Assembly (NCBI GenBank): GCA_963693285.1
Contig: OY848925.1
Span: forward strand, 2,830,932 to 2,894,931
Source: Xestospongia muta
Taxonomy: Eukaryota; Porifera; Demospongiae; Haplosclerida; Petrosiidae
Reading direction: 5' to 3'
DNA length: 64,000 bases
Position numbers and translations under genes: made by a program. Shown piece after piece: positions 63,311-64,000 of the stretch. Within the stretch, counting starts at the first letter, position 1. Each line of letters opens with the position of its first letter. The notes under the pieces are model-generated. The model saw only the letters and a list, made by a program, of their open reading frames with translations. It did not search any database and had not been told where the DNA came from.

Positions 63311-64000
63311 TATACTAATGAAGTAGTCTAACTAGGTTAAAACTCTAAAATAAACTGTTTAGGTCATTTTAAAGTAAAAATAGTTTAAAAATTTACTATG
63401 AAAACTGCTTAAATAAGCTAATCTAAAGAGTTTAGTAAGTTTATCTGTCTTAATTATACTAACAAAGTAGTCTAAATAAGTTGAAACTCTAAAATAAACT
63501 GTTTAAAGCTTTTGAAAGTTTAAAAAGTTTTGAAATTAACTATGAAATATGCTTAAATAAACTGATTTAAAGAGTTTAGTAAGTTTTTCTTTCTTAAATA
63601 TTCTAATGAAATAGTCTAAATAGGTTAAAACTTTAAAATAAACTGTTTAGAGCATTTTTAAAGTTAAAATTTTAGAAATTAACGATGAAAAATGCTTAAA
63701 TAAGCTGATCTAAAGTTTAGTAAGTTTATCTGTTTAAATATACTAATTAAAGTAGTCCACGTAGGTTAAAACTCTAAAATAAACTGTTTAGAGCTTTTTG
63801 AAAGTTAAAAAATATTAGAAATTAACTATGAAAACTGCTTAAATAAGCTGATCTAAAGAGTTTAGTAAGTTTATCTGTCTTAAATATACTTATAAAGTAG
63901 TCTAAATAGGTTAAAACTCTAAATAAACTGTTAAAGCTTTTTGAAAGTTAAAATAGTTTGGAAATTAACTATTAAAACTGGTTAAATAAGCTGATCTAAA
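63311..64000 (-). repeat. Third-subfamily monomers at the right edge of the window
   Basis: About five monomers with common states AACTATGAAAACTGCTT (monomer positions 65 and 55 changed, giving TTTAAGCAGTTTTCATAG in monomer orientation), AAATAAACTGTTTAGAGC, and many private substitutions. Spacing remains near 140-145 bp. The last monomer returns to AACTGGTTAAATAAGC. The array is not seen to end within the window. Confidence 0.85.

Larger units (their letters stand above)
54489..64000 (-). repeat. Right satellite array, same monomer inverted
   Basis: About 65 monomers of the same family read on the opposite strand, recognised by the reverse-complement landmarks AAAGTAGTCTAAATAGGTT, GAGCTTTTTGAAAGTT and CTGATCTAAAGAGTTTAG. 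Put back in monomer orientation, two places separate it from the left array: position 67 is usually A (CACAATTA rather than CACAGTTA), and positions 108-109 are AG (AAACAGTTTA rather than AAACTCTTTA). Divergence and indels are clearly more frequent than on the left. The array runs off the right edge of the window. It is a sister subfamily, not simply a flipped piece of the adjacent left array. Confidence 0.95.

Noticed and set aside
1..64000. Protein-coding genes
   Set aside because: TAA and TAG are dense on both strands, and the 145-bp period shifts frame at each copy, so every frame is closed at short intervals. No codon-like composition or start context was seen.
1..64000. CRISPR array
   Set aside because: The repeats are 145 bp and directly adjacent, with no unique spacers; variation lies within repeats and repeats in blocks.
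1..64000. Bacterial or plasmid iterons, or a replication origin
   Set aside because: Tens of kilobases of 145-bp monomers with higher-order structure fit eukaryotic satellite DNA; no initiator gene or DnaA-like cluster is present.
1..64000. Telomeric repeats
   Set aside because: TTTAGAC and TTAGTA resemble parts of telomere motifs, but no run of TTAGGG, TTTAGGG or TTAGG occurs.
1..64000. CENP-B box
   Set aside because: The 17-bp box needs CG-containing core bases (TTCG and CGGG); the common monomer has no CpG and nothing similar was found.
1..64000. TATA-box-like TATATTTAAG in each monomer as a promoter
   Set aside because: A match of this sort is expected in sequence with 77% A+T, and no other promoter element or transcript evidence supports it.
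1..64000. Assignment to a named species satellite
   Set aside because: I do not recognise the monomer. Several beetles, plants and other eukaryotes have satellites of 140-180 bp, and length alone is not evidence.

Overview
This window is one continuous block of AT-rich satellite DNA. I see no genes, RNA genes, transposons or unique sequence. The whole 64 kb is built from a 145-bp monomer (about 23% G+C when counted on the common form, with no CpG in that form), roughly 440 copies in all. Arrays of this length and kind are typical of eukaryotic centromeric, pericentromeric or subtelomeric heterochromatin. The monomer is close to nucleosome-core length (about 147 bp). I cannot name the organism: I do not recognise the monomer as a published family, and there is no gene to place it.

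Layout. From 1 to about 54,488 the monomers run on the + strand (about 375 copies). At about 54,486-54,490 the orientation flips with no unique spacer, and the remaining 9.5 kb (about 65 copies) runs on the - strand, so the two arrays meet tail to tail. The right array is a sister subfamily, with diagnostic changes at monomer positions 67 and 108-109. Its last 1.5 kb (62.5-64 kb) shifts to a third subfamily and contains several truncated monomers, as expected near an array edge.

Higher-order structure. Shared rare variants, recurring at fixed distances, show that blocks of many monomers have been duplicated. The left array carries a 25-monomer (3.62 kb) unit expanded to 32 monomers in its second copy (870-9,140), a 2-monomer unit (7,965-8,544), a 9-monomer unit (9.2-11.8 kb), an 18-monomer block repeated 4,058 bp away (12.5-15.1 and 16.5-19.2 kb), and 4-, 3- and 8-monomer units (19.3-23.3 kb). 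Further right are 4- and 11-monomer units (26.4-30.7 kb), a block repeated at 2,745 bp (32.7-37.6 kb), a 3-monomer and 7-monomer nest (38.9-40.8 kb), a near-perfect 17-monomer higher-order repeat of 2,459 bp in 2.8 copies (43,038-49,954), and a 5-monomer unit of 725 bp with two copies that look identical (49,934-51,383). The right array has its own 10-monomer higher-order repeat of 1,446 bp in three copies (56,358-60,698).

How the parts fit together. The pattern is that of repeated unequal exchange: young, homogeneous repeats (17-, 5- and 10-monomer units) lie close to the inversion on both sides, while older, diverged copies and degraded monomers lie further out. Single chimeric and truncated monomers record individual exchange and deletion events. 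The monomer also seems to hold an internal half-length repeat, suggesting an origin from a dimer of about 72 bp. Coordinates of repeat blocks were read by eye from marker variants. Those anchored on markers should be good to a few bases; block ends given as approximate could shift by tens of bases.
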